The notes beneath the pieces are model-generated. The model saw only the letters and a list, made by a program, of their open reading frames with translations. It did not search any database and was not told the DNA's origin. Positions 23,703 through 37,500 of a DNA stretch of 64,000 nt are shown here, piece by piece. Numbering within the stretch: the stretch's first letter is position 1; each line of letters starts with the position of its first letter. Both the position numbers and the translations under genes were made by a program. Origin of the DNA: Vitellaria paradoxa (taxonomy: Eukaryota; Streptophyta; Magnoliopsida; Ericales; Sapotaceae); NCBI GenBank assembly GCA_019916065.1, contig CM034237.1:43134485-43198484 (forward strand). The letters are read 5' to 3'.

Positions 23703-25307
23703 TATATTTTAAGAATATTTAGAGTTATTTAAATTTGTAAAAATTGTATTTTCATAATTTGTTTAATAAGTAGAAATTTTTTTTCATAATTTGTGCAGTG
23801 GATATAAAAATTAAATTTTAAAGAGATTTGTAAAAATTTAAAGAAAAAAATTTCAAACGGAGCCTTTATATTACTAAGATTGTGAATTTTTTTTATTTTT
23901 ATGAAAAAACTAAAAAGTATATTTCAAAAATTGAATCAATAATAACTCCTTAAATATACAAAAAAACTTGTGAAATAAATTTGTCAAATAAAAACAAAAA
24001 CTTGTAAAATAAATTAATAGCATATATACGGAAAAAAAATAAAACTTTAAATAAAATAATGTTCATACAAAACCTCTAATCCGAACGGTGCATCATATTA
24101 TTCAATATCTTATATTTAAATAATTTAAAGAAAATAATGTATATCCCTCTTCATCCAATTTTTCATTTTGATCCCTCAACTATCAATTGTTTTATATACC
24201 CTAAATTATGATCACGGATTTCAAATTATCTTATATTACTTATACTGTTTAAATTATTGACAGAAAATAATTATGTGACTTTAAGTGATAGGTAAATCAG
24301 GTAAAATAGTAAAAAAAGAAAAATACATGCCTTCTTAAACAATGGCTTGCATCTCATTTTAACCCTTAACTATTAACTGGTCTCACATTGCAATATAAAT
24401 TATTTATTTGACACTCAAATTGCTCCAAATTAATGGAAAACAGAAATGCCAATTTTAAGATAAATCCTACGAAACAACAAAATAAATAAATAATAGGATC
24501 CTTTCTAGGTTTGCCCATAACTCAATTTGAAGGGGAAAAGGTTTCGTCACTCAATTAATAATATTTCCTCCGACTAGGAACAAATTATGTCGATCCAACA
24601 ATAAAATTTCCTCATGCAAAGAGTTTATATAAGACTGCTCACTTTAAAGAGACCTAGAAGAAAAATAAGGAGTAGCAAGTGATAAGGAAATTTAATTTGG
24701 TAGGTTTTGTAAACTCAAATTTTCTTTTAATAAGTACAAATATTCATCCATACACGAATATAAAATTTCCTTTTTTAATAAATATAATCATCTACCCATA
24801 TAAATATTTATATATCCATATATATATATTTTGAAAGGTTCCCGCATGAGTGGAAGATAAACATACCTAGTCCAATAAAAAAAAAAAAAATTGTGGAAAA
24901 AAATACATCAAAGTTTATATATTTATAAGACTTTATAATTAAACTAAGAATGATTTGTGTCTAAAAACAGGAAAAACAAATTTGGCCATTATCTAGCTTA
25001 AATGTAAATTTATAAAACAACTAAATAATTTGTTATGTTATATTCTAAGATGCATGTGAGAGAATAAAAATTAATCGAATTCGACTGTTGAAAAATTGAT
25101 AGGTGGTTAGGAGAGAGATGAGTTAGAAGTAACTAGAGAAAGGAGAGAGAGTGAATAAGATTCAATAGGAGTATCAATTACTAATGAAATAATAGACAGA
25201 TGATAACATTCGATAAAAAAAATTATAGTAGTTGAAATTAGGGAGAAGGGGGAGAGAGAGGGGTTGGTGGCATTTTAAAAGTTATATGAAGAGAATAAAG
25301 TTATATA
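23222..25307. other. AT-rich intergenic DNA between HIR and TWIN-LOV
   Basis: No gene seen. Contains an (ATT)n microsatellite at about 23668-23702 and long A/T-rich stretches with poor complexity. Some words near 23330-23460 recur near 1210-1300, suggesting an old shared repeat. Confidence 0.6.
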
Positions 25308-26240
25308 TATTTAAATTTTTAATTTTTTTGTACATTAACATTAAGTTTTTAATTCAAATGTTTATTTTTTAAGAAATTTTGAAAGAAAATTAAAGTTTAA
25401 ATATAACATTTTTTTAAATAAAAATCTCAGTTAACTTTGTGATAAGTATAGACGCAGTGTTTAAAATATTAAATTATTTATTACAATTATTATTACATTT
25501 GTAAAAATATTAATTTAAAATTTTTTGTAAAAAATATTCAAAAAAAAAAAATTGAGAAGAGTGAGAGAGCATATTTTCACGTGAAGTGACCGAAAAGATA
25601 ACAAAAATGGACAGAAAAAAAAAGTAATTCTGACTATTGAACAAATTTAACTGTTAAAAATATCTCAAATTCAAAATTTTGATCTTATTTATTATATAGA
25701 TAAAACAAAAGATGTAGAAATGTATGTATTTTAAGTTTTTTGTACATTAAAATTTAATTTTTAATTTAAATGTTTATTTTTTAATTTTTTTAAATAGAAT
25801 TAAAGTCTATATATCTCTTTTTTTTAATAAAAAATGTCAGTTGATTTTGTCTAATAAATATTCATACAATGTTTAAAAACATCAATTTATTTATTACAAA
25901 TATTATCATATTTTAAAAATATTAATTTATAAAATTTATAAAAAATTATTCAAAAAGATGTAAGAAGAGTAAAAGATTGTTTTTCATGTGAAGTGACCAA
26001 AAATAAAAATAATGTAGAGAAGAAAAAAAAAATTGGACTATTGAACAAGTTTATTGGTTAAAAATATCCCTATGAGCTTCCTTATTATACATAAATATTA
26101 TCATATTTTAAATATATTAATTTAAAAAATTCATAGAAAAGTATTCAAGAGGATATAAAAAAGGGAAAGGGTGTGCATGTTTTCATACGAATTTGACAAA
26201 AACATAATCAAAGCGGAGGAAAAAAAAATAAATGTAATTT
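25308..26240. repeat. Diverged tandem repeat of ~410 bp, two and a half copies
   Basis: Landmarks recur in order: TTTTTTGTACATTAA at about 25324 and 25736; TTTATTACAA..TATTA; a GTGAAGTGACC block at 25581 and 25988, with a decayed third version near 26187. Copy 3 is shortened. The copies differ a lot, so the array is old. No coding content. Confidence 0.7.
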
Positions 26241-26939
26241 CGACATTTTATTCCCTTGGGCTTGCTTATTAATATAAACGCAGCCAACCGTGAATGTGGA
26301 AGCACACGACGGCCCTCAATTTTGATTTTCTTTCTTCTACTTTAGGAATTGAAGTGATAGAACTTGTTTTTGAAATGAAGGTGCATTTTTAAAGATGTCA
26401 TACGATCATTCACAGAACTCTATTCTAGCTTAATGCTCAGCATGTATTCTCGCAGAAACCTTCCCTGTATTGAAATTTGTTTAACTTGGCTCCATAATTT
26501 TGCAAGTTGCAGCCAAGGTGTCTTTACTCCGAACAGAAATTTAGGTTTGGTTTGGAAAGGAAAGTAACTGTTTTCTTTTTACTAACAATAAATTAGCCAC
26601 TTTTATACTTGGGAGGGAAAAAAATGTGACTTTTTTTAATTGATTTTTAGTTTTGGTTAATTTGACATTTTTGCTCCTGAAGATTTAAAAGAAGATTAAA
26701 ATGTAAGAGGGTAAATTTAGTTATTTTACAAATTGACAAATAAGCCAATTAATTCCTCGAATTCCAAGCGATGCCTTAGTAAGGTTGTCATCTTTGTTTG
26801 TCCCTGTCTCGGTCCCTCAATTTTTATAGGTTTCTGGGATTACACATAAATATGTGAAGGTAAAATTTTTATTACTATAAATTCCCAAATAAACATGCGA
26901 GGCAATGATACTTAGAAGGCAGAGAAAGAGACAGAAGAT

Positions 26940-27064
26940 TTGGATTTCTCCTAAGGGGGCCTGCCCCCGCGCCCCGTCCCGGGGGATGGACGATGGGCTT
27001 CAAATGGTTTGGATTTCTCCTAAAGGGCCTGCGTGGTGGGATGGACCATGGGTTTCAAGTGGGT
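26940..27064. repeat. 69-bp GC-rich tandem repeat, two copies
   Basis: Both copies start TTGGATTTCTCCTAA (26940 and 27009) and share GGGATGGAC.ATGGG.TTCAA. Copy 1 has an extra GC-rich insert (CCCCCGCGCCCCGTCCCGGG). A sharp GC island in AT-rich surroundings. The frame at 26905-27096 merely spans it. Confidence 0.7.
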
Positions 27065-28365
27065 TTTTTTTTTTTTTTTTGCGTTTCCGTCGTTGATGAT
27101 CTCCTCTTAATTCTTGAGTGCGTGTGACAGAGAGAGATTACAGCCTTTTGGATTCCTTTTATATATAATTTGTGTAAATTTGTTCACACAATAAAATATT
27201 TCATTGACAGAACTAATAATTTTTTAAAATAAAACAATTAAGTATAGTTTTTAAATATTAAAAAATAATAAATAAAGTGGATGGTTGTGTTTGGATGTTA
27301 ATTAAAAAAAAAAAAAGTTAGTGTGTTTATCGTGAGGAATATGTTATTGTTTCTTTCATCTCAAAACCTGATGTTAAGATTTGATGTATGAAGAAAGAGA
27401 TTGTTAGATTCCTTGTTGGTTGTGGAAGGAGATCGCCCAACGCCTAATGTGTAAAAAGAAAAATTGTTAAATTTTTACATTAGTTATGAAAAAGAGCCCA
27501 AAGATTGATGTGTAAAAAAAAATTCCACTTTATGAGTTAATTTTTGAAATGAAAGAGACATAAGATTACTCAAAATTTGGTCAAAAAAATTAATAGAAAT
27601 TAAAATTTTTGAATGTTTGTGAATAAACCAAACGTCCGTCCGTCCTTGTGAATGTCTAATCTTATCTTACCTATTGAAGAAAAACATTACCAAGTAATTA
27701 ATATCCGAGAAGATCATTATCCAGATTAATCCTTATCTTCTCTAATTTTATTCGTAAGATCTGTTGAGCTTACAAACGTGGAAAACCCTATTTTAGACTT
27801 TTTTGGCTGCATTCGCCGAACTCCAGTCTCCTGCCCCCACAAAAATATATATATATATATATATCGAGAAGAAGATATAAATATCTGGACGCGCACACGC
27901 ACTCTCTCTCTCTTTTGGATTGTGCAGACTTGGCCCTGTCTGGATTCAATGACCCTGTCTGACTGTCTCTCTCATAAATGATTGTCATTTCTTAGTTTTC
28001 CGATTCACGCACCAAAATCGATTGATAGGTACTGCTAAACCTCTGTTGTTCATTCGAAATTCAACCCCACAAAAGATATTTTCGACCTTCAGCAACTTGG
28101 GTCTGTGTTAATTACGTTGATTTTGAACCCCAACCCATTCTTTTTTTCTCCATTTGATACATAGATACTGAGAAATCTTTGGGCTCTATTTCATCTCTCT
28201 GTTCAATTCACACGCGCTCTGCTTCTAATTCAAACCTTTGTTAGTGTGCTTTCTCTGATGCGTTGAACCTCGAGTTTTTCACCTCAAGCGCAAGCGCCAC
28301 ATGGGACTGGGTTCATTCTCTACTCACGAAGATATAATTTTTGGGGAAGTAGAATTTCAGGTGAC
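27065..28365 (+). other. Upstream region and probable leader of TWIN-LOV
   Basis: Contains a (TA)n tract (27844-27864) and a CT-rich stretch (27900-27916), and no upstream gene. An AG|GTACTG donor near 28028 and a TTTCAG acceptor ending at 28360, six bases before the start codon, suggest a leader intron of about 330 nt. No convincing TATA box. Confidence 0.4.
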
Positions 28366-31300
28366 ATGGAATCACAGTTGGGTTTGATTGAACAATCGCT
28401 CAATGTTCGTTACTCATTGTGGGTCCGCGAAGCGCTCGATGAATTGCCTGATAGTTTCACTATAACTGACCCTTGCATTTCAGGGCTCCCAATTGTGTTC
28501 GCTTCTCAGGGATTCTTGAAAATGTCGGGCTATTCGAGGGGCGAAGTGATTGGGCACAATGAGAGGATATTTCGGGTGATGGAGATTCGAGAAGCAATAA
28601 AAGAAGAGGGGGCTATACAGATCAGTGTTTTGAATTATCGAAAAGATGGGACGCCGTTTTGGGTGTTGTTTTGTATGTGTCCTGTGTTCAGTAAAGCGGA
28701 TGGGAGGGTGATTCATTTTGTTTGTGTTCGAGTGCCAATTCTGCCGAAACAGAGGCGATTGAGAAGTAGGTCTGGGGGGAATGCTGTCAATTTGGGCTTT
28801 CGGTTTGGATCTTGTCGGATGGAGGTGTTGTCGGAAACTGTTGTGGATTTGGGTCCTGTGTTGTCCATGGATTCGTGTTGGGGTTCAGATAATGGAGGTT
28901 TGTTGTTTTAGTTTCAAGTTGTGATGTACAAATTAGTTGTTGAAATTCTAAATTTTAGTAATTTTTGGTGTATATTTTTTTAAAATTACTAATTATAATT
29001 TTTATTGCGTTTTGTGGGGTAAATAATAAATTTTAGTAATTTTTAAATATTTGATAAAATTTTGGATAATTTTTAATAATTATTTGTAATTTTTAATAAT
29101 TTTTGATATCTTTTTAAGTTCGGCAAAATATTATAATTGAACAAAAAAGTGATAGAAATTATTAGTTTGCTAAACACTCAAAAAATAAAATTTGGTAGCT
29201 TTCTTTTGCTAAGAATTTGTGACTCCAAACGTCTCTTTAGTTGCTCATATTTCTGATGAGATTTCACTGAGAATTTTTTCGCCTTTCAATTTCGTATTGG
29301 GATTTTTGACATTAATAATTGTGCTTAGCTGTTGTACTTAGCATACAAATTTTGTTGCAAAAGCTTTTTAGTTTTATTTCCTCTATTCTCATTTCTGGGT
29401 CAGCTAAGGTTCTTCCTGTCTGAATTTCTATGTGCAGAATTAGAAGATGATGAGACATGGGAGGCAAGTAATATAGAAAAGCAAGAGGCTGCAATTGCCA
29501 TGAACAACATCTTGTCTGTGCTAACCCTTTATAGCGAGTCAGTTGGCAGACCAGTGTCTGGGAAGAGATGCTGCTTAGCTGGAACAGACATTCTTGGTTC
29601 TTCGATAATTACATCTCTTGGTAGAATCAAACAAAGCTTTGTATTGTGAGTTTTTGCAATTTCCTGGTTTTCCTTGCCTTACCTCGGGTATATGTATGCT
29701 TTACTAAGATCGTGAATTTATATGCTTTGTGTTTTGGCAACATGCTGTTTGTTGCCTTGCAGAACTGATCCACACTTACCTGACATGCCCATTGTGTATG
29801 CGAGTGATGCCTTCCTAAAGATGACAGGTGATCAAGTTGTGTACCAAGTTTATGCTGCTATTACCTATTTGATTATACCCATATTCTAGGCCCCGATTAG
29901 GACAAAAATCCAGTATATATATGTGTTGAATTATCTGATTTTCATCCTAATGAAAGTTATTTTCTTCAATAGGATTTGCTAGACATGAAGTCTTGGGTCG
30001 TAACTGTAGATTTTTAAGTGGGGCGGACACAGATTGCTCAACTATATTCCTGGTGGCTATTCTCTGCTTTTGCTTTCATTGTTGTTGTTGTTGTTGTTAT
30101 TATTTTTGACAAATACTTTCATTGTTGTTATTATTATCATCATTGAGGCCATGTGGTAGTTTTGCTACTATTGCGTTTGATCATATGGACTTAATTCTAT
30201 TGGATTTCAAAAAATACGTTGGTAAGGGCCTAAAGGGTTGTACTGAGTTTCAAGTTGGCAAATTGTGTGCAGATAACGGAAAGCATTCGGACTGAGCAAG
30301 CCTGCACAATTCGTATTTTGAATTACAGGTTGATACTTACCTATGTTTTTAATTATGTCATGAAGGATGTGCTTGTTACATTTTGGATTTTAACCCCACT
30401 TTTTTTGGGACATTTTGTTCTTAGGAAGGACAAAAGTTCATTTTGGAACTTACTTCATATTTCACCTGTTCGGAATGCTTATGGAAAGGTAATGTTGTTA
30501 ATGTATTGACTTCTACTACATATTCTATTACGTACCATTGGATTTTTATTACCCTCTCTTTATGTCTGGGTATAGGATGATGTCCAATCTTCTTGTTGTC
30601 AATTATCTTTTATTTCTACTTTGTTTAGAACTGGGGTTGATGGGAAAACATATGTTATTTGATGTAGCAGACATTTCTATGAAAATGTTGGTGAATGTGC
30701 TGGATACTTATCCAACACTAACACTATATTCTGACTTTTTGGTCATTATTTCGTTTCAATGTATGAAGGAAAAATGATTTCTTACCATCTTTATACAAAT
30801 AAAAATATATTTATAATACAAAAAATTGTACAAATAGTTACTGTTTTCATGTAAAAGTACATATATAAATGTATAATATTTGTGGGTAAATTACATTTTG
30901 GATAAGCGTACTTTCTATTTAGTCTAACTTTGGTTTAGGCACTTTCAATTCTAGCAGTGTATCCTTATACTTACAATCATATTTCACTTTTGGCTCTTTT
31001 GTCAACAATCATTAAAGAACATGTAATATAAAATTCCACATGTCCATCATGTGTGATCAGCACGTGGTATTTTTCGTCAATGAATTTGATGGAATAGCCA
31101 AATTGAGTGTAAAGGGTTGATTGTTGCAATTGAAAATTAAGGGACCAAAGTGAGAATTTGATGTGAAGGGTGCCAAATGTAATTTATCCTATATTTGTTA
31201 TGTAATAGTCTTGGTTATGACTTTATTTTATTTATTTTTTTCAAAAATTGTTGTACTGGCGTATTGGTGTGTGTATATCATGTCATATCTACGTCTCGCA

Positions 31301-33313
31301 TTTGTACACATTTCCTGTGTTCTTATTTTGCTTATTAGGTTGCCAAAAAATTTTATTTGAATGAGTTCAAGACCACATTATTCTTCCAAACAAACAGAAC
31401 CTTTAATCCTTGTTGATAGAAAGTGGATATCTATGACTGGCATATTTAGATGGAAGTCGTTGTTGAAACTTGTTGAGACAGTGCAACTAGTTAAATCAAA
31501 ATTTGGCTTTCAGTACAGCCATTTGCATGAACAATATTTTGTTCTTTTATCATTTTTGTGAAATTTGAAATAACTCATGTAAGCACTTGTTATTGAGTCT
31601 GGGCATGTGATCAAACTGGTGCAGCATGTTTGACAACGTTGGATATTTGTTGTGCTTGATTTTTGGTATCACCTAAGATAGCACTACAATCCGATGCTTC
31701 TTTGTTTTTAAAAATTTTCCTCATGTTTTGCTAGCCATTGAGCTTTTGTTATTGCAGTGCACAAATTTAGCTGTATTGTTGGAAAATTTTTTTTTCATGG
31801 TTATGATTTCTCTATAGATCTCAAAAGCAATGAATCATCCATCTGTTGCCTGTCATTATTTGACCAGTTTGGGTTGAGGGACTGATGTATCATTTCTGTA
31901 AGAGCTGAAAGATAAATGATTTTGTGGGCTGAACTCCTGTACTTGTAAAATCTGTTTACACTCCATTAGTAAATGACTTTTCTTGCCTGAAAAGTTCCCT
32001 TCCTATCTTTTACCTTTCCATTTCCATTTAAGCCTCAATTCCTTGTCTGGGTTGCCAATGGAAAGTTGAATAATTGTTGAAATGGGAGTTGTTATGGATA
32101 ATCACTCGAAAGAGAATCTCTATGACCGGTTGATTAACCTTATACTTTACATACTGGAAAAAAAAAAAAAAAAAAAAAAGAAGAAGAAGAATTGGCTTCT
32201 AAGGGGAATGACCTATAATTTGCTGTGGTCACCATGCACTTCCTGATTTTGCTTGGCATGGTCTGATGCTTGCCCAAATTATTATAGGGGAAAACAATGA
32301 AAATTGTATTTATCAGTCAGCTTGTCAAATCTTTTTTTTTTTTGGGTAAGTAAGCTTGTCAAATCTGTTCTGAAAAATGTGAGTACGGTCTTTTGTTTTT
32401 CTCTTACGCTTTGTCTGGGTGTTTGGAAGACAAAAGAAAAGAAAACATTAGTAAAGAGAGGGGAAAATAAGAGAAATGACAATGATTTTCTTCTCATATG
32501 TTTTGAAGTTTATGAGAGAAAATATAATGATTTTTTTCCTTCTTATTTGTATGTTGAGAAGAAACGAAAAGAAAAGAAAGTGTATGGTGTTATTTTATTA
32601 TTATATCCTTTTAAGACATATGCAATCTTTTTTCGTATTCTTTATTTGAGGGGTAAATATGGTATTTCGAAAAATTCATTAATGATAAAATTTTCTCCTC
32701 TCCACTTCTTTCTAACTTTGGACGGATGAAAATGGAGAGATTTTGAGGCTCTCTTTTCTTTTCATTTCTTTTTTTTTTTCTCCTAATAAAACTCACAAAC
32801 ACGGGGGAGATCTTTATGTTTTTTCTTCTCTTCTTTCCTTTCCTTTTCATCCCATCCAAATGGGCTGTTAGGCTGCGATTGCTCTGATGGAACCATAACT
32901 TTTTCCAAGATTCCAAATATTTCTTGTTTTCTCTGATTGACTTCCAAAAGAGTGATAACATATAATAGCAATTTTATTTTACCTAATGAAGATCATTTGA
33001 AGTGCTCAATTGCGAAGAATCGATTGGAATTTCAATTGATATTGTGTTCTTAAGTCGTTGATTGTGTGTTCCTATTTTTCTTCCCATGTGGCATCTCATT
33101 ACATAACTAAACACAGCTTATTTATTTATTTATTTATTTTTCTGTCTCTATGGCATGCAGATAGCGTATTATGTTTGGGTTCAGATAGATGAAAGTTGTG
33201 AGAATCAAGATAGACATGGCATGAGCCCTGAGATGAGGCAACATGGTGCTGTGGGTGCAGTAAAAGTTGCAGTGAGGAGTTTGTCAATTGGCGCTGGCAA
33301 CTCCAGGTCATAG
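28366..33313 (+). CDS. TLP1: TWIN-LOV / PAS-LOV photoreceptor-like protein, 7 exons
   Basis: Exons: 28366-28897, 29438-29645, 29763-29827, 29973-30052, 30273-30328, 30425-30488, 33161-33313; introns GT-AG, joined length 1158 nt, 385 aa. The start MESQLGLIEQSLNVRYSLWV and the two-PAS/LOV layout match Arabidopsis TWIN LOV PROTEIN 1 (about 399 aa, recalled). LOV1 spans about residues 26-128; LOV2 runs from DPHLPDMPIVYASDAF to IAYYVWVQIDES. LOV2 keeps the flavin-adduct motif GRNCRFLSG (Cys280, codon at 30005) and should bind FMN and sense blue light. LOV1 reads GHNERIFRVMEIREAI at 63-78: no Cys (Glu66 instead) and about nine residues fewer than the family. No output domain is attached, as usual for this family; interaction with LKP2- and VTC2-type proteins is reported in Arabidopsis. 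Intron 6 is 2.7 kb and carries two MITEs. The donor of intron 4 (CTG|GTGGCT) is weak. Confidence 0.93.
30884..31189. mobile_element. Mutator-type MITE in TWIN-LOV intron 6
   Basis: 306 bp with inverted ends GGGTAAATTACATTTTGG and CCAAATGTAATTTATCC. It is flanked by AATATTTGT (30875-30883) and TATATTTGT (31190-31198), a 9-bp duplication with one mismatch. The ends and duplication length fit non-autonomous MULEs. No coding capacity. Confidence 0.75.
32413..32871. mobile_element. MITE-like element in TWIN-LOV intron 6
   Basis: About 459 bp with purine-rich/pyrimidine-rich inverted ends: TGGGTGTTTGGAAGAC followed by AAAGAAAAGAAAA at the left, and CTTTCCTTTTCATCCC followed by ATCCAAATGGGC at the right. 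The boundaries and direct repeat are not precise. Confidence 0.5.
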
Positions 33314-34539
33314 GGACAAATTCTGCCATATCCATGGTTTTCCTAGTACTATATTTAATATTATTAATGATTAATTTTCTGTGCTTCATTTGTAATGTCG
33401 ATTAGAAGTAGGTTGGAGGCTAAACTTGCAGAGACAGAATGTATTTAAATAGCTTATTGCTTGTTCAGTTATACGTTTGTAAATAAAAGAAATCATGCTT
33501 CAATATATAGAGCTGAATGAATTGGCTTGTGTTATATATACTGATGATCATCACAATTGAACTCTAATTGAATTTGTTGTGCATTTTGTCCCCTTTTTTT
33601 GTTTTTTTGTATTTTAGCTTTAATTATTATTGTGATAATTAACATTTGCAATGTGATGCAATTGGGATAATGCAATAGTGAAACGGAGTTACGAGTTGTA
33701 CCTTTGAGTTATTAAAGATGATGCAATTAACTTGTAGGTTTTTATTTATTTCTACACCTCATCCATATTGACTGTCGGCTCTTTTTTATTAATGAAAATT
33801 TTATATAGTATATTAAACTTAAACTATTTATGTGTTTTATGGTTAATACCTACTTACATATGAATTTCTGGTTGCGTTCTTACTTGGATCTATTTAGGTA
33901 TGTAGCGCAAAGGTAAAATTTGTGAAGAAAAAGAGACCAAAATTGGGTTAGTTTCATATTGAGTTGGGGTTTCAAGTAGATTATTCTAAAAGTTGGATCG
34001 ATAAAAATTGAGTTGCTATTTTTGTGTTGTTCATGTTGTGCACCCCTTGTGTGGGGCATTGATGTTCAGATAAAAACTTGAAAAACTTACAAAGCAGGGG
34101 TAAGAGAGAATATCATGTGAATCAAATGCAACTAGAGCAATAATCTCATACTCTCAGCATACTAAAATTTTTCATACAATTGGGTGATAGAGTGAATGGT
34201 ATGCTTAGCGCCATCAGCAGACTGCCTCAGCATCAGCAACCATCACAAGATCACGACCAACACAGCATTTTATATCTATGACTGTTGAATATATAAACTT
34301 TTTAATATATATATTCATTCTATTACAAAGTAAGATATGCAAACCCCAGTTGTGAACTGATTTTGTCGAATTATCTAAAATATGGGCTAGATCTTCTCCT
34401 CAGGCTGGCCAGTAATCACAGAACTAGCTGCAGCAAATCTTCAGCACCTATTTACAGCCAAAACGGGTTGACTGGCAATCGGATGCGTATGATCAGCCAC
34501 TTAAAGATAGTATTAATCTAACACCCCCAATTTTTCATT
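33314..34539. other. 3' intergenic region between TWIN-LOV and NPF
   Basis: The two genes converge here. An AATAAA at 33482-33487 is the likely TWIN-LOV polyadenylation signal. The rest is AT-rich, with no gene seen. Confidence 0.6.
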
Positions 34540-37500
34540 TTACTTGTTGGCTCCTTCCGATCTATACTTGTACCGATTTGCCCAGAAGAGATAGTGCAAG
34601 AAATTCAAGCCACTCAGCACACACATCAGCCAGTAAAACCTCTCCAGATGAAACTGGTTCAGGTTGCCACCAGAGAGCCATGGTTTGTGGTTGGAGTATC
34701 CAGTAACACTGTTCACAATCGACACAATCACAGTGCTGAGATAGTAGCCCATTGCGAGAGATGCCCAGGAGAGGGACGTCGCCAGAGATCTCATGCTAAT
34801 TGGCGCTTCCGTGAAGAAAAATTCCAACAATCCAGCCAATGTGAAGAGATCAGCTGAACCCAGAAACAAATACTGAAAAGCAATCCAGAAAAATGTGATG
34901 GGTGGAGCAGAGTTGGAAGCAGCAACTCTCTTGCGTTTGATTTCCACTAGAGCTGCCGCTGCCATGGCTACAATGGATAGGACTAACCCAATTCCTATTC
35001 TTTGCAAGTGAGTGATTCCCATTTCGGATTTGGTCACTCTGCGCGCGAACGGGACGATGACATGATCGTAAACCGGTGCAAGGATCATGATGAAGAGGAC
35101 TGGGAAGATGGGGAGGGAAGCTGGTGGGACTTCTAACGATCCAAATTTCCTGTCCATTGTTTTTGCTTGTTGGACTGAGAATGTGGAGAGCTGAGCCAGG
35201 CAGCAGTTGAGCATGATGGTGCAAGCGAATATCGGGAGGATTTTTAGCACGATTTTGACTTCTTCTACTTGCTCTATCGAGCAGTCTAATGCTCGGTGGA
35301 CTGGCTTGTTCACTGCTGCTCGGTTGAGGAATTTGAGGCTCTTTGATGGGGTACTTTCAGTGGGTACTTCAACTTCTTCCGTGGCTTTGGCGTTTCCTTC
35401 CAATTCTTGTTTGCTGATTGGGGTTGGAGGAGAAGCGCTGGCGGACATGCTTGCGATTGCATTACTAGAACTTCTGTTCAGGCAAGAGTTTAGCATGGCT
35501 GCTAGCAGAACCTGTTAAGAGTTCCGAAGGTAACTATTATCAGAAGCTTACTTAGGAGAGGAGGACAGTGCTAAAAACTTGTTGCAGAAATATATATAGG
35601 GACTCTTAGTGTATGAAAGTGAAATTGGGTATGGAAATTGTACAAAATTTATGCTTTATGCTGATTAAAATTATTTAATTGGGAGTTAAATTGTTACCTT
35701 GCATATGGTTGTAAGAGGACTTCCACAAGGTATCTTATTCCTGTAAACAGAAGAGCCAGCAAGAAAAGTGGGGATTGATAGAAGTATTGCTAGAGTGGAG
35801 ATGCCAAAGCCCCATTGCCAGCCCTTGTTGTCCTCAATCCAAACTACGAATGTCACCGCAATTAGGCCGCCACAGGAGAGACAGAAGACGAAGTAGTTGA
35901 AGAAAGTTGACCTCTGCTTTCTTCCCTGAGTCGTGCTCTGGTCGAATTGCTCAGCTCCGTGCGCTGGCAGCGATCCTTTGATGCCTCCAACGCCAAGCGC
36001 CACCAAGTACAGGCCTAGGAAGAGCATTGCAGCCTTCCCACCACTGACTTCCTGGCAAGGGACGTTAGAGGTTTCTGGGGAGCATGAAGGTGGCCTTAGG
36101 GAAGGTGAGCGAGCTTGAACTGTGAGTATAACCAAGCCCTGTTCCAAATTATCAGAATAGGTTAAAAAGACATTGAATTGTCTGGCTAATTAAGTCACTT
36201 TACCCTGGTCTAATTCACTGGGTCTGATTTTTTTTTTTTTTCATTACTTTCATCTCCTCCTATTTATTAATTATTTATTTTGGACTCATATATAGGGGTA
36301 AAGACAAACAATTCACCCAGACATTATGTACTGACACAAATTGTTTAAAGTACTACATAAAAATGACAATTTTATTTATACGCAATAGTTATTTGTTAAT
36401 TTGACCAATTATGGATAGTATATGTACTACCTACAATGCTAATGGGCAAATTTATCACTACTAAAAAATTATGAGTAGGAGATCCATTTTCACTTATAAA
36501 TTTTCAAACATATTTTTCAAGTATATATAAAATATATTACATATGTAAATTCAAAATAACAAGACTAAAAGTATAACATAAGAGGATATAACTAATTTAT
36601 TATAAAAGTTCAATCACTATATAAATAAAAAAAAGTACTCTTGTGGGTAGGGAGGGTATGGGTAAATATATTATAAATAAGCATAAGTAGTGGCATAGGA
36701 TACAAATAATAGCTCTCGAAAGTTAGCTTAAGTGGCACATGAGCTGTAGGATGAGGTCTTTTGAAGTGGATAATAAACGCTCAAATCTCGTTAAGAGCAT
36801 TTGCAACATTGTAGATTCATTCCAATTTATCACTCCAATCAGTGTAGTATTCGAGCGTGACATAAGATTTACTTGAGGCCAGTGGATTAAGGTGTTTACC
36901 AATTTTTGGAGAGCTTGTAATTTAAGGGTTGGTCCAAAAGGGTTTACCTTGAAATGATTTATTCACATTAAAAAAAAAAGAAAACAATGTGGATGGCAAT
37001 GGGACAAGTAAGATAGGGTTAGGAACTGGAAAGAGAAAAAAAATTAAACCCATATAGTACTAGAGCAGGGGTAGGGTTAGGATAGAATTCTCTGCCCTCC
37101 TTGGTTTATAATTACAGAAAAATCTTAAAATAATCTCATTTTACATGTTAAGAAATTAAAATGTTAGTATTAGAATATTTATTTTTTATTTTTATCCTTT
37201 TAATTAATATATAAATATATGTTGTCTCATTTATAAAAATAAAATATTGAAATCTTATTGATGCTGATGAGGTGAGATGGAGTGGACCCTCAAGGGGGTC
37301 CTCATCATAGGGTTAGGTTAGATAGAATTACTTGGTAGGATAGGAAGGGAGGAAAAACCACCACCGCATATACTTAGTTGCCATGGTGGATGAAGGGAAA
37401 AGGAGGATTCTATCCATATCCATCAATTGACATCCCTAATAGTATACAAGAATGAATAGAGGTAGCCCTAAAAGGGGTAGTCGAGTTGGTTTGGATGGCG

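Noticed and set aside
32304..32961. Overlapping open frames of 116-141 codons on both strands
   Set aside because: They lie in TWIN-LOV intron 6 within a purine/pyrimidine-biased MITE-like element; Lys/Arg/Phe-rich artefacts.
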